From NCBI GenBank assembly GCA_002371295.1, contig DFGZ01000024.1:1-10467 (forward strand): a stretch of 10,467 bases of DNA, in the 5' to 3' direction. Shown here one piece after another: positions 1-6,928 of the stretch. Numbering within the stretch: position 1 is the stretch's first letter; each line of letters begins with the position of its first letter. Both the position numbers and the translations under genes were made by a program. The notes below the pieces were generated by a model. The model saw nothing but the letters and a program-made list of their open reading frames with translations, had not been told where the DNA came from and did no database searches. The stretch comes from Oribacterium sp. UBA3737 (lineage in GTDB: Bacteria > Bacillota_A > Clostridia > Lachnospirales > Lachnospiraceae).

Positions 1-1097
1 GTCGCATAATAATGGTAGAAATCCTTCTTCTCCTGATCCATAAAACGGTTATGCTTCCACGGCTCGGGAATGGTTACCGACATGGCAAGCGGAAGCTCCA
101 TACCGTTCATGTAAAGGAACTCAAGGGTGTTGTCCAGCATGGATGAATCAGAGCCGTTCCTCTCAACCACAGGGAAGATCTTCTCCACCTCCTTCTCAAG
201 GAAGGGACTCTGCATGGTCTCTTCACGGGCCAGCATTCTGTCAATGTTTCCGCGGATGGTATTTATCTCTCCGTTGTGGGCCAGCATACGGTAGGGATGA
301 GCTCTGTCCCAGCTTGGAGTTGTGTTGGTAGAGAATCTTGAATGGACAATGGCTATGGCTGTCTTGTTGTCGGAATCGCGAAGATCATCGTAGAAGGCAC
401 GAAGCTGTCCTACCAGAAACATTCCCTTATAAACTATGGTCCTTGAGCTCAGGGAGCAGATATAGGTATCCTCTGAGGACTGCTCGAACTCACGTCTCAA
501 AACATAGAGGCGTCTGTCAAAATCGATACCCTTATCATAAGTCTCAGGGCGTTCGATGAAGCACTGCTCAATATGAGGCATACAGTCAAGAGCCACTTTC
601 CCCAGAATCTCAGGATGTGAAGGCACCTCTCTCCATCCGAGAACATTGAGTCCGTTCTTCTTTGCGATGACTTCGAACATACGCTTTGCAAATGCACGCT
701 TCTTCTCATTTTCAGGGAAGAAGAACATGCCTACACCGTAATCTCCTGCTTCTTTCACAGCGATTCCGGCCTTCTTCGCAGCCTTTTTGAAAAAATCATG
801 ACATACCTGAATAAGTATTCCTACACCGTCACCCACCTTTCCGGATGCATCCTTTCCGGCTCTGTGCTCCAGCTTCTCAACTATGCTTAAAGCATCATCA
901 AGGACCTTTACATCCTGATGTCCGTCAATGTTTACAACTGTACCTATACCACAGGCATCGTGCTCCAGATCCTCCGGGTGACGATCCTTCACAGGATTCC
1001 ATAATTTGTTGTGACCGCGATAGGCTCTGGGAACCACATAAGCGTTTCGGTCCCTGGCATCGGCAGCCTTCTGATTTAATTTTCCATAATTGTCCAT
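1..1097 (-). CDS. gltB: Glutamate synthase (GOGAT) large subunit, N-terminal part
   Basis: This is the first 365 codons of a gene that runs off the left edge. Glutamate synthase transfers the amide of glutamine to 2-oxoglutarate, giving two glutamates; with glutamine synthetase it forms the GS-GOGAT cycle. What is visible is the class II glutamine amidotransferase domain. DACGIG has the nucleophile at Cys49, so a propeptide of about 48 residues would be removed, somewhat long for the family. HSRFSTNT lies at 252-259 and AHNGEIN at 273-279, both classic active-site motifs. The start at 1097 is supported by GGGAG about 9 nt upstream. The FMN, iron-sulfur and synthase domains lie outside the window. 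It is the last visible gene of the leftward cluster, 150 nt after glnN. The symbol gltB is used for the large subunit, although some clostridial genomes call it gltA. Confidence 0.95.
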   Translation of the reverse strand, partial: MDNYGKLNQKAADARDRNAYVVPRAYRGHNKLWNPVKDRHPEDLEHDACGIGTVVNIDGHQDVKVLDDALSIVEKLEHRAGKDASGKVGDGVGILIQVCHDFFKKAAKKAGIAVKEAGDYGVGMFFFPENEKKRAFAKRMFEVIAKKNGLNVLGWREVPSHPEILGKVALDCMPHIEQCFIERPETYDKGIDFDRRLYVLRREFEQSSEDTYICSLSSRTIVYKGMFLVGQLRAFYDDLRDSDNKTAIAIVHSRFSTNTTPSWDRAHPYRMLAHNGEINTIRGNIDRMLAREETMQSPFLEKEVEKIFPVVERNGSDSSMLDNTLEFLYMNGMELPLAMSVTIPEPWKHNRFMDQEKKDFYHYYA

Positions 1098-1148
1098 TTG
1101 TATACTCCCTCTATAACCTTAACTACTTCTAAGACAGTTATATCCGTA

Positions 1149-1171
1149 ATTCAGATTTGCCATATCTGAAT
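1149..1171 (-). promoter_or_regulatory. Leader hairpin upstream of gltB
   Basis: A perfect 8-bp stem (ATTCAGAT with ATCTGAAT) closes a 7-nt loop, about 52 nt before the gltB start. No T-run follows on the minus strand, so it is not an ordinary terminator. Its position in a leader suggests a regulatory RNA element. With one base bulged, the loop reads ATGGCA, which has A1 and G4 like ANTAR target loops, but the 7-nt loop does not meet the usual hexaloop rule. Confidence 0.4.
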
Positions 1172-1196
1172 GTAATAAAAGTCCTGTTTTGCAAAT

Positions 1197-1226
1197 CATG
1201 CAGGAATGAATAATCACTCCTGCATG
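1197..1226 (-). terminator. Hairpin just after glnN, probable terminator or attenuator
   Basis: A 13-bp stem (CATGCAGGAATGA with TCACTCCTGCATG, one G-T pair) with a 4-nt loop begins about 20 nt after the glnN stop. Outer GCAAA/TTTGC bases could extend it. On the minus strand the tail is T-poor at first (ATTTGC), then TTTTATT about 16 nt later, so termination may be partial and allow read-through into gltB. Confidence 0.55.
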
Positions 1227-1247
1227 GTGGGTTTTGCTATTTATTTT

Positions 1248-3356
1248 TTATCTCAGTGAGAAAAGAAGCTTTGAATATGTCGGGTATGGCAGAGCACTCT
1301 CAGGGATCATGGCCTCTGCTGCGTCTACATGAACTCTCAGGGCATCCATGTCTGAAAGAACCTTGTCATGATATGCCTTTGCCATAGCAAGGCTGTCCTC
1401 AAGCTTCTCTGTCTCTGAAAGATCAGCGGAAAGCTTCTCAACTCCCTTTCTGATCTCATCAGCCTCTGCATCAAGCTTTGTGAGAATGTCTGTCTCAAGG
1501 GCACATACAGCCCCGGGAATCAGCTGCTTCTTTGAAAGTGCGGTAGCTGTTACTTCGGTCTGGTACTTGAGAAGACCCTCTGTGAAATCCTTCTTTACCA
1601 TCTCAAGCATGGTCAGTGCCTCGATGCGGATGGTCTTTGAGTAATTCTCAAGGAAGATCTCATAACGTGAATCTATCTCGGTCTCTGTGAATACCTTATG
1701 CTTTATGAAGAGCTCCTTGTTCTTCTCAGCCACAAGTCTCGGCATCGCCTCGGGGAGTGAACGGAGGTTATAGAGACCTCTCTTCTCAGCTTCCTCTACC
1801 CACTCGTCTGTGTAGCCGTTACCGTTGAAAACGATCCTTCTGTGCTGGTCAAGAAGCTCCTTGATATACTTATTTGTATCTTCCTCAAATGTCTCAGGTG
1901 CGAAGGTCTCAAGCTTCGCTGTTATCTGATCCAGAGCCTCTGCAACTGCTGTATTAAGTACGATATTGGGATCCGCAACCGAAAGTGAAGAACCCGGCAT
2001 ACGGAACTCGAACTTGTTTCCTGTAAATGCAAATGGTGATGTTCTGTTACGGTCTGTGTTGTCCTTACGGAAATGAGGAAGTACGTGGGCTCCTGTCTCC
2101 ATCTGGAGTGCCGCATCAGACTTGAAATCAACCTCACCGTTCTCGATGGACTCAAGAACTCTCTCAAGAGCGTCACCTACATAAACGGATACGATTGCAG
2201 GTGGTGCCTCATTTGCTCCCAGTCTGTGATCGTTTCCTGCTGTTGCAACTGAAACTCTCATGAGATCTGCATACTCATCTATACCCTTGATGATAGCCAT
2301 AAGGAAAAGAAGGAACTGTGTGTTCTTCTCAGGTGTCTTGCCGGGATCCAGAAGGTTCTCTCCCTCGGATGTCACCATGGACCAGTTGTTGTGCTTACCT
2401 GAACCGTTGATACCCTCAAACGGTTTCTCGTGTAAGAGGCATGCGAAGTTATGCTTGTCCGCTACCTTCTTCATGATCTCCATAGTGAGCTGATTGTGGT
2501 CAACAGCGATATTGGCAGTCTCAAATACCGGAGCCAGCTCATGCTGTGAAGGTGCAACCTCATTGTGCTTTGTCTTTGCAGGGATACCAAGCTTCCAGAG
2601 TTCCTCATCAAGGTCATGCATAAAAGCTGAAACCTTCGGCTTGAGAACACCGAAGTAATGATCCTCCATCTCCTGTCCCTTAGGAGCGCTGGCACCGAGA
2701 AGTGTACGGCCTGTAAGAAGAAGGTCCAGTCTGTCCTTGTAAAGATCCTTGTCGATGAGGAAGTACTCCTGCTCGGAACCTACGGTTGTGTCAACTCTTG
2801 TAACACCTGTCTTTCCAAGTACGTGAAGGAGCTTTGTTGCCGAAGCACTGAGGGTCTCCATGGAACGAAGGAGCGGAGTCTTCTTATCAAGAGCCTCACC
2901 TGTATATGAGCAGAATGCTGTAGGAATGTAAAGTGTTCCATCCTTGATAAATGCAGGTGATGATGGATCCCATGCTGTATAGCCTCTTGCCTCGAATGTT
3001 GCACGGAGACCACCTGACGGGAATGATGAAGCATCGGGCTCACCCTTTACCAGCTCCTTGCCGGAGAACTCCATGAGTACGCCGCCATCTGCTGTCGGAG
3101 TTATAAAGCTGTCGTGCTTCTCAGCTGTAAGACCTGTCATAGGCTGGAACCAGTGAGTATAATGTGTTGCTCCCTTCTCCAGTGCCCACTCCTTCATGGT
3201 CGCGGCTACTGTATTTGCAACGTCTATCTCAAGATGTGATCCGTTCTGGATTGTCTTGTGAACAGCCTTATAGATGTCCTTCGGAAGTCTTTCTCTCATG
3301 ATCTTATCATTGAAAACGAGGCTCCCATAAATTTCAGAAATAGTAGATGTACTCAT
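1248..3356 (-). CDS. glnN: Type III glutamine synthetase
   Basis: Cytoplasmic enzyme making glutamine from glutamate, ammonium and ATP. The 702-residue length is typical of the GSIII family, which is much longer than types I and II. Visible motifs in order: VGSEQEYF at 192-199 with the paired metal-binding Glu residues, KHNEVAPSQHELAP at 263-276, NGSGKHNNWS at 317-326 (the family's nucleotide/glutamate loop), NDHRLGANEAPPA at 375-387, and NRTSPFAFTGNKFEFR at 437-452. The C-terminal 160 residues are helical and end in the family-typical ALPYPTYSKLLF. The start at 3356 is supported by a strong AGGAGG about 6 nt upstream. The gene sits 282 nt after the ANTAR regulator gene, with several hairpins in that leader, so it probably has its own promoter or an antitermination-controlled leader. 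A second GS of another family lies two genes away. Intact, no missing motif seen. Confidence 0.96.
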   Translation of the reverse strand: MSTSTISEIYGSLVFNDKIMRERLPKDIYKAVHKTIQNGSHLEIDVANTVAATMKEWALEKGATHYTHWFQPMTGLTAEKHDSFITPTADGGVLMEFSGKELVKGEPDASSFPSGGLRATFEARGYTAWDPSSPAFIKDGTLYIPTAFCSYTGEALDKKTPLLRSMETLSASATKLLHVLGKTGVTRVDTTVGSEQEYFLIDKDLYKDRLDLLLTGRTLLGASAPKGQEMEDHYFGVLKPKVSAFMHDLDEELWKLGIPAKTKHNEVAPSQHELAPVFETANIAVDHNQLTMEIMKKVADKHNFACLLHEKPFEGINGSGKHNNWSMVTSEGENLLDPGKTPEKNTQFLLFLMAIIKGIDEYADLMRVSVATAGNDHRLGANEAPPAIVSVYVGDALERVLESIENGEVDFKSDAALQMETGAHVLPHFRKDNTDRNRTSPFAFTGNKFEFRMPGSSLSVADPNIVLNTAVAEALDQITAKLETFAPETFEEDTNKYIKELLDQHRRIVFNGNGYTDEWVEEAEKRGLYNLRSLPEAMPRLVAEKNKELFIKHKVFTETEIDSRYEIFLENYSKTIRIEALTMLEMVKKDFTEGLLKYQTEVTATALSKKQLIPGAVCALETDILTKLDAEADEIRKGVEKLSADLSETEKLEDSLAMAKAYHDKVLSDMDALRVHVDAAEAMIPESALPYPTYSKLLFSLR

Positions 3357-3379
3357 AACTTTCCTCCTTCATATTCTTA

Positions 3380-3399
3380 CTTTTATATCTTGATAAAAG
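3380..3399 (-). promoter_or_regulatory. Hexaloop hairpin beside the glnN ribosome binding site
   Basis: A perfect 7-bp stem (CTTTTAT with ATAAAAG) closes a six-base loop that reads CAAGAT on the minus strand. It ends about 12 nt before the AGGAGG of glnN. Size and hexaloop resemble one arm of the two-hairpin ANTAR target. G is at loop position 4 as expected, but position 1 is C rather than the conserved A. It could equally be a simple leader hairpin. Confidence 0.35.
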
Positions 3400-3444
3400 C
3401 GCAGATTGCCAAGTGCCCAGCACTCCTTCAACTGCATATGTAAA

Positions 3445-3497
3445 CAGGGGACAATGGCGCAGAATCCAAAATAGATTCGGAACGCCATTGTCCCCTG
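3445..3497 (-). repeat. Long hairpin in the glnN leader (GGACAAYGGCG family)
   Basis: A perfect 15-bp stem (CAGGGGACAATGGCG with its complement) encloses an inner GAATC/GATTC stem. It lies about 90 nt upstream of glnN. Flanking T-runs are weak on both strands (GTTTAC and GATTTTAC), so it is a poor intrinsic terminator. On the minus strand its left arm GGACAATGGCGTTCCG matches the hairpin before dapL (GGACAACGGCGTCCG), which suggests a repeated element or a shared leader structure rather than chance. Confidence 0.6.
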
Positions 3498-3535
3498 ATT
3501 TTACTGTGTTAATGATGTATTTTATGATGCACATT

Positions 3536-3551
3536 GCACACGGATGTGTGC
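3536..3551. repeat. Small palindrome in the glnN leader
   Basis: GCACAC and GTGTGC flank a 4-nt GGAT spacer, giving a 6-bp stem between the two larger palindromes of this leader. It may be a small hairpin or a protein-binding dyad; its role is unknown. Confidence 0.3.
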
Positions 3552-3566
3552 GTCAGCGCTAATGAG

Positions 3567-3592
3567 TGAGTGTCAAATACTTTTGACACTCA
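3567..3592. promoter_or_regulatory. 11-bp perfect palindrome, TnrA/GlnR-like operator candidate
   Basis: TGAGTGTCAAA and TTTGACACTCA flank a 4-nt centre (TACT). No T-run follows on the minus strand, so it does not look like a terminator for the ANTAR gene that ends 47 nt away. The core TGTCAAA-N4-TTTGACA resembles the TnrA/GlnR nitrogen operator TGTNANATTTTNTNACA, but the centre is one base longer. It lies about 210 nt upstream of glnN. Confidence 0.45.
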
Positions 3593-3638
3593 GGTCATTT
3601 TATTTATGTATCGGATCTATGTGATCGTATTTTTTTAA

Positions 3639-4241
3639 TCATCTGTTCGTGACGATTCGTCCGCTGTCGCGGATAACCTTCAATGCCACTTCCCTTCTGG
3701 TAACGGAGGCATTCATGGCCTGACGCTCCAGATATTTGTGAGCTTCCGCCTCAGTCATACCCTCTTTTTCGATGAGCAGGCACTTTGCCCTGCTCACATA
3801 ACGTTCATCCTCCAGCTTTCTCTGAAGCTTCTGATTTTCATTCATGAGATTCTGCATCTTTCGTCCCATGGCGAGAAGCAAACGGATAGTCGCCGAAAAG
3901 GATGTGGGGCTCATGGGCATCGCCAGTATCATGATGCCAGAATCACCGGCACGGTACAGTGCCTGCTGATACACATCCTTACTGACCAGCAGCAAAATGC
4001 TCATGGCCGGGTACTTGGAAGCCAGATCCATAGCAGACTGTAATCCGAACTCATCCGGAAGAGGTGTATGGATGATAAGCAGTTCGAATTTTTCCTCTGC
4101 TAGTTTCTGCTTGACTTTAGTCATGGAAGGCTGAAATGACGTTTTGCCAAATCCGGAGGGCAGTAACCCTTTGATCTGGCCAGCTATCTTTTCGGCAGCA
4201 GCCGCAATCATCACGCTGCTCCCTTGCTCCGCTCTCTCCAT
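3639..4241 (-). CDS. ANTAR RNA-binding antitermination regulator with pseudo-receiver
   Basis: A 200-residue, probably cytoplasmic regulator. Residues 1-125 have receiver-like alternation of hydrophobic strands and helices. At the place of the phospho-acceptor Asp there is His58, in LLIIHTPLPD, and the usual Lys-Pro late in the fold is Met-Pro (109-110), so classical phosphorylation is unlikely. Residues about 130-148 form a charged coiled-coil linker. Residues 140-195 match ANTAR (ERYVSRAKCLLIEKEGMTE...EAHKYLERQAM...REVA), the domain that binds paired RNA hairpins and prevents termination (AmiR, NasT, EutV). I chose the start at 4241 because AGGGAG sits 7 nt upstream and overlaps the glnA stop; a longer form from 4280 has no such site. 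It begins 10 nt after glnA, so coupled translation is likely. A glnA-linked AmiR/NasT-like regulator is known from Clostridium saccharobutylicum (called GlnR there); the same role here is inference. Confidence 0.9.
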   Translation of the reverse strand: MERAEQGSSVMIAAAAEKIAGQIKGLLPSGFGKTSFQPSMTKVKQKLAEEKFELLIIHTPLPDEFGLQSAMDLASKYPAMSILLLVSKDVYQQALYRAGDSGIMILAMPMSPTSFSATIRLLLAMGRKMQNLMNENQKLQRKLEDERYVSRAKCLLIEKEGMTEAEAHKYLERQAMNASVTRREVALKVIRDSGRIVTNR

Positions 4242-4251
4242 GTTTATCTCC

Positions 4252-5466
4252 CTATAGTTCTTCTCCTGAGTAAGCTGCAAGATAGCCCTCCGGAAGAAGC
4301 ATCTTCACAAAGTCAGAACCCTTTGCGTAAGCGATTGCCTCATCAAGTGACTGTGGAAGTCTCCTGAGTCCGTCGGTAATTGTAGTATCTGCCTTGAAAA
4401 GGTTCACATCCAGCGGCTCCATAGGCTGAAGCTGTCTGTCTATGCCGTCGATTCCCGCATAGATGAGAAGTGTGAATGCCAGATACGGATTGGCTGTCGG
4501 ATCCGGCGAACGGAGCTCGATTCTCCTGAGCTTTGATCTTGTTGCCGGAATACGGATAAGCTGCGAACGGTTCTGTTCTGACCAGCTTACGAACTTTGGT
4601 GCCTTCATGTCACCAAGTCTCTCATAGCTCTCTCTGGTAGGATTCAGGAACAGTGATATCTCTCTGATGTGCTCGAGGATACCTGCCATGAACTGTTCCG
4701 TATAATCCTTTCCGTCCGAAGCTTCAACAGAAATATTTATATGCATTCCGTTTCCGGGTTTGTTCGGAATCGGCTTCGGGCTGAAATCAGCCCACACACC
4801 GTCTGAATTGGCTATGGATTTAACCACCCACTTGAAGGTGGAGGCATTGTCCGCAGCAACCAGCGGATCTGCATAACGGAAATCAACTTCATTCTGTCCC
4901 GGTCCCATCTCATGATGGCTGGACTCCGGTCTTATTCCCATATCCACAAGTGCAAGGCTGATATCCCTTCTAATATTCTCACCATGATCCTCGGGAGCTA
5001 TGTCCATGTAACCCGCATCATCCTGCGGAATTCTGGTACGATTTCCGTTCTCGTCAAGCTTGAAAATGTAGAACTCAACCTCTGTTCCGAAATTGACCTT
5101 TATTCCCTTATCGGCCGCAAACTCAACAGCCCTCTTCAGAAGCCAGCGGCTGTCGCGCTGGAACAGGCTTCCGTCAGGATACTCTATATCGCAGAACATC
5201 TTGGCAACTCTGCCGTCAAGAGGTCTCCACGGAACTATGGACATGGTGGTGGGGTCCGGTCTCAGAAAAAGGTCCGAGTGAACCTCAGCGCCAAAGCCTG
5301 CAACCGAACTTGCGTCAATGCTTACACCTTCGGTAAATGCCCGCTTAAGTTCGTCCGGCATGATTGCTATATTCTTCTGTATGCCAAATACATCAAAGAA
5401 TGCGAGTCTTATAAATTTGACATTTTCCTCTTCAACAAACTCGAGGACGTCTTCGTACGAATTCAT
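4252..5466 (-). CDS. glnA: Type I glutamine synthetase, short divergent form
   Basis: A 404-residue GS type I: beta-grasp domain at about 13-100, catalytic domain after it. Expected residues are present: Asp51 (equivalent to E. coli D50), Glu129 and Glu131 in GTEVEF, Glu186 and Glu193 in HHEMGPGQNE, His242 in GNGMH, Arg300 in NRSQLIRIP, Glu317 and Arg319 in RIELRSPDPTANPY. Two oddities: the flap motif normally reading GYEAP is DMKAP, putting Lys288 where E. coli has ammonium-site Glu327, and the protein ends about 20-25 residues short of Bacillus GlnA, losing the terminal EW...WE...Y helix. No adenylylation loop is evident. The start at 5466 has AGAGGTGG 6 nt upstream; an upstream in-frame ATG at 5520 lacks a ribosome site. 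The ANTAR gene follows after 10 nt. Glutamine synthesis is likely, but a gamma-glutamyl ligase acting on another amine is possible. Confidence 0.88.
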   Translation of the reverse strand: MNSYEDVLEFVEEENVKFIRLAFFDVFGIQKNIAIMPDELKRAFTEGVSIDASSVAGFGAEVHSDLFLRPDPTTMSIVPWRPLDGRVAKMFCDIEYPDGSLFQRDSRWLLKRAVEFAADKGIKVNFGTEVEFYIFKLDENGNRTRIPQDDAGYMDIAPEDHGENIRRDISLALVDMGIRPESSHHEMGPGQNEVDFRYADPLVAADNASTFKWVVKSIANSDGVWADFSPKPIPNKPGNGMHINISVEASDGKDYTEQFMAGILEHIREISLFLNPTRESYERLGDMKAPKFVSWSEQNRSQLIRIPATRSKLRRIELRSPDPTANPYLAFTLLIYAGIDGIDRQLQPMEPLDVNLFKADTTITDGLRRLPQSLDEAIAYAKGSDFVKMLLPEGYLAAYSGEEL

Positions 5467-5556
5467 CTCTTCCACCTCTAAATTTTCATAGGTCGTAAAT
5501 ATTGTATTACTCAAATTCATCTTAGTAAACTCGCTTTATTAATTGTAATGTGTTAT

Positions 5557-5611
5557 GAAAAATTTTTAAGTGCCGATGGTGCGAAGAGCTTGGATATCGA
5601 CTTCCGGCACT
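5557..5611 (-). terminator. Terminator-like hairpin between dapL and glnA
   Basis: AGTGCCG and CGGCACT pair over 7 bp, with an inner GAAG/CTTC stem, starting about 27 nt after the dapL stop. On the minus strand the stem is followed by TTAAAAATTTTT. It can end the dapL transcript. As it lies about 100 nt upstream of glnA it could also act as an attenuator if transcription enters from dapL. I found no convincing glnA promoter in the 172-nt gap. Confidence 0.5.
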
Positions 5612-5638
5612 CATTTGATCAATATACACTGTCTTGTA

Positions 5639-6835
5639 TCAAAGTCCCGAAACGAATTTCTCAAATCGCTCCATGGCTTCCTTAGTATTCTCGTGTGTTG
5701 AGAATGCTGTCAGACGGAAGAATTTCTGTCCTGACTTTCCGAAGCCCTCTCCCGGTGTTCCCACCACATAGGCTTCTTTCAGAAGCCTGTCGAAAAAGCT
5801 CCAGCTGTCCATATCACCCGGACACTTAAGCCAGATATAAGGTGAATTCTTTCCGCCGGTATAGTAGATATGAAGCTTATCCATGGTATCGGTGATGATC
5901 TTTGCATTCTCACGGTAATACCGGATGTTCTCCTCTATCTCCTTTTCACCTGCCTCAGTGAATACCGCTTCGGCACCTCTCTGGGTGATATAGCTTACGC
6001 CATTGAACTTTGTGGTCTGACGGCGAAGCCACATCCTGTTCAGCTTCCCCCCGTCTCTTTCGAGGACTACGGGAACCACTGTGTATCCGCATCTGGTTCC
6101 TGTAAATCCTGCCTTCTTCGAAAAGCTGCAGAACTCGATGGCAACATCTTCGGCGCCCGGAATCTCATATATGCTGTGAGGATAGTCACCGGTGACGAAG
6201 CATTCGTATGCAGCATCAAAAAGTATGACAGAACCGTTTTCCCTCGCGAACTCTACCCACTTTTTAAGAGCCTCTCTGTCATATACGGCTCCTGTAGGAT
6301 TGTTCGGGCTGCAGAGATAAATGATGTCAGCCTTGTATTCCGGTGAAGGCATCGGCAAAAAGCCGTTCTCCTCGGAAGACATGGCGAAGATCGTCTTTCT
6401 GCCGGACATCATGTTGGTATCTACATATACAGGATAAACCGGATCGGTCACCAGAACCGTATTGTCCTCACTGAACAGATCCAGGATATTTCCGAGATCC
6501 GACTTGGCCCCGTCGGAAATGAATATCTCTTCGGGCTTAAGCTCCACACCGAATTTTGTGTAGTACTTACGGATAGCTTCCTTAAGGAAGTCATAACCCT
6601 GCTCAGGTCCGTATCCTCTGAATGTTTCTGCCTCTCCCATTTCTTTTGCGGCAGTGACCATTGCATCCACTACAGACTTTGGAAGGGGTCTCGTTACATC
6701 GCCTATTCCCATGCGGATAAGTTTGTTTGATACTTCAGGATTCTCAGACTGCCACACACGTATGCGTCTTGCAATCTCGGAAAAAAGATAGCTTTCATTA
6801 AGCTTCAGATAGTTTTGATTGATCTTTGCAGACAT
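5639..6835 (-). CDS. dapL: LL-diaminopimelate aminotransferase
   Basis: PLP-dependent, fold-type I aminotransferase that converts tetrahydrodipicolinate and glutamate to LL-diaminopimelate and 2-oxoglutarate, bypassing the succinylase and acetylase branches of lysine and peptidoglycan precursor synthesis. The 398-residue length is normal for DapL. Visible features: N-terminal YLFSEIARR (16-24), GIGDVTRPLP (43-52), FRGYGPEQGY (72-81), SPNNPTG (176-182), Asp207 and Tyr210 for PLP, the Schiff-base Lys240 in SFSKKAGFTGTRCGY, and Arg374 in the C-terminal carboxylate-binding segment. GGGGAG lies about 8 nt before the ATG at 6835. It is the first gene of the leftward cluster and has its own consensus promoter with a roughly 140-nt structured leader. 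Its glutamate use fits the nitrogen neighbourhood. Class I aminotransferases are hard to tell apart, but the SFSKKAGFTGTR signature favours DapL. Confidence 0.93.
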   Translation of the reverse strand: MSAKINQNYLKLNESYLFSEIARRIRVWQSENPEVSNKLIRMGIGDVTRPLPKSVVDAMVTAAKEMGEAETFRGYGPEQGYDFLKEAIRKYYTKFGVELKPEEIFISDGAKSDLGNILDLFSEDNTVLVTDPVYPVYVDTNMMSGRKTIFAMSSEENGFLPMPSPEYKADIIYLCSPNNPTGAVYDREALKKWVEFARENGSVILFDAAYECFVTGDYPHSIYEIPGAEDVAIEFCSFSKKAGFTGTRCGYTVVPVVLERDGGKLNRMWLRRQTTKFNGVSYITQRGAEAVFTEAGEKEIEENIRYYRENAKIITDTMDKLHIYYTGGKNSPYIWLKCPGDMDSWSFFDRLLKEAYVVGTPGEGFGKSGQKFFRLTAFSTHENTKEAMERFEKFVSGL

Positions 6836-6879
6836 TTTTATACTCCCCAGTACATTCTACAAATTTGAATTAGTTCTGC

Positions 6880-6923
6880 ATAAGTCCTACGCATTGCTTC
6901 GCTCACGCTGACACAGGACTTAT
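6880..6923 (-). promoter_or_regulatory. Second hairpin in the dapL leader
   Basis: A perfect 9-bp stem (ATAAGTCCT with AGGACTTAT) encloses 26 nt that can partly fold again (GCGT with ATGC). It lies between the attenuator-like hairpin and the dapL ribosome site, about 45 nt before the start codon. Being inside the predicted transcript, it may be part of a regulatory RNA; no known riboswitch consensus is recognised. Confidence 0.4.
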
Positions 6924-6928
6924 ACACT

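Noticed and set aside
3361..3420. Sigma-54 promoter upstream of glnN (TGGGCACTTGGCA)
   Set aside because: GG and GC do not fall 10 nt apart as the -24/-12 consensus requires.
3445..3497. Intrinsic terminator for the ANTAR gene
   Set aside because: The stem is strong, but neither strand has a proper T-run after it and it lies about 140 nt past the stop; a leader repeat or regulatory hairpin fits better.
4252..4280. A longer ANTAR start at 4280 overlapping the glnA end, or a frameshift that removed the GlnA C-terminus
   Set aside because: AGGGAG is placed correctly for the ATG at 4241 and not for 4280, and no other frame shows the missing GS terminal helix.
4912..5481. A 189-codon open frame on the plus strand, antisense to glnA
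   Set aside because: It lies wholly opposite a well-supported GS gene, has no ribosome site or recognisable family, and is rich in residues expected from reversed GS codons.
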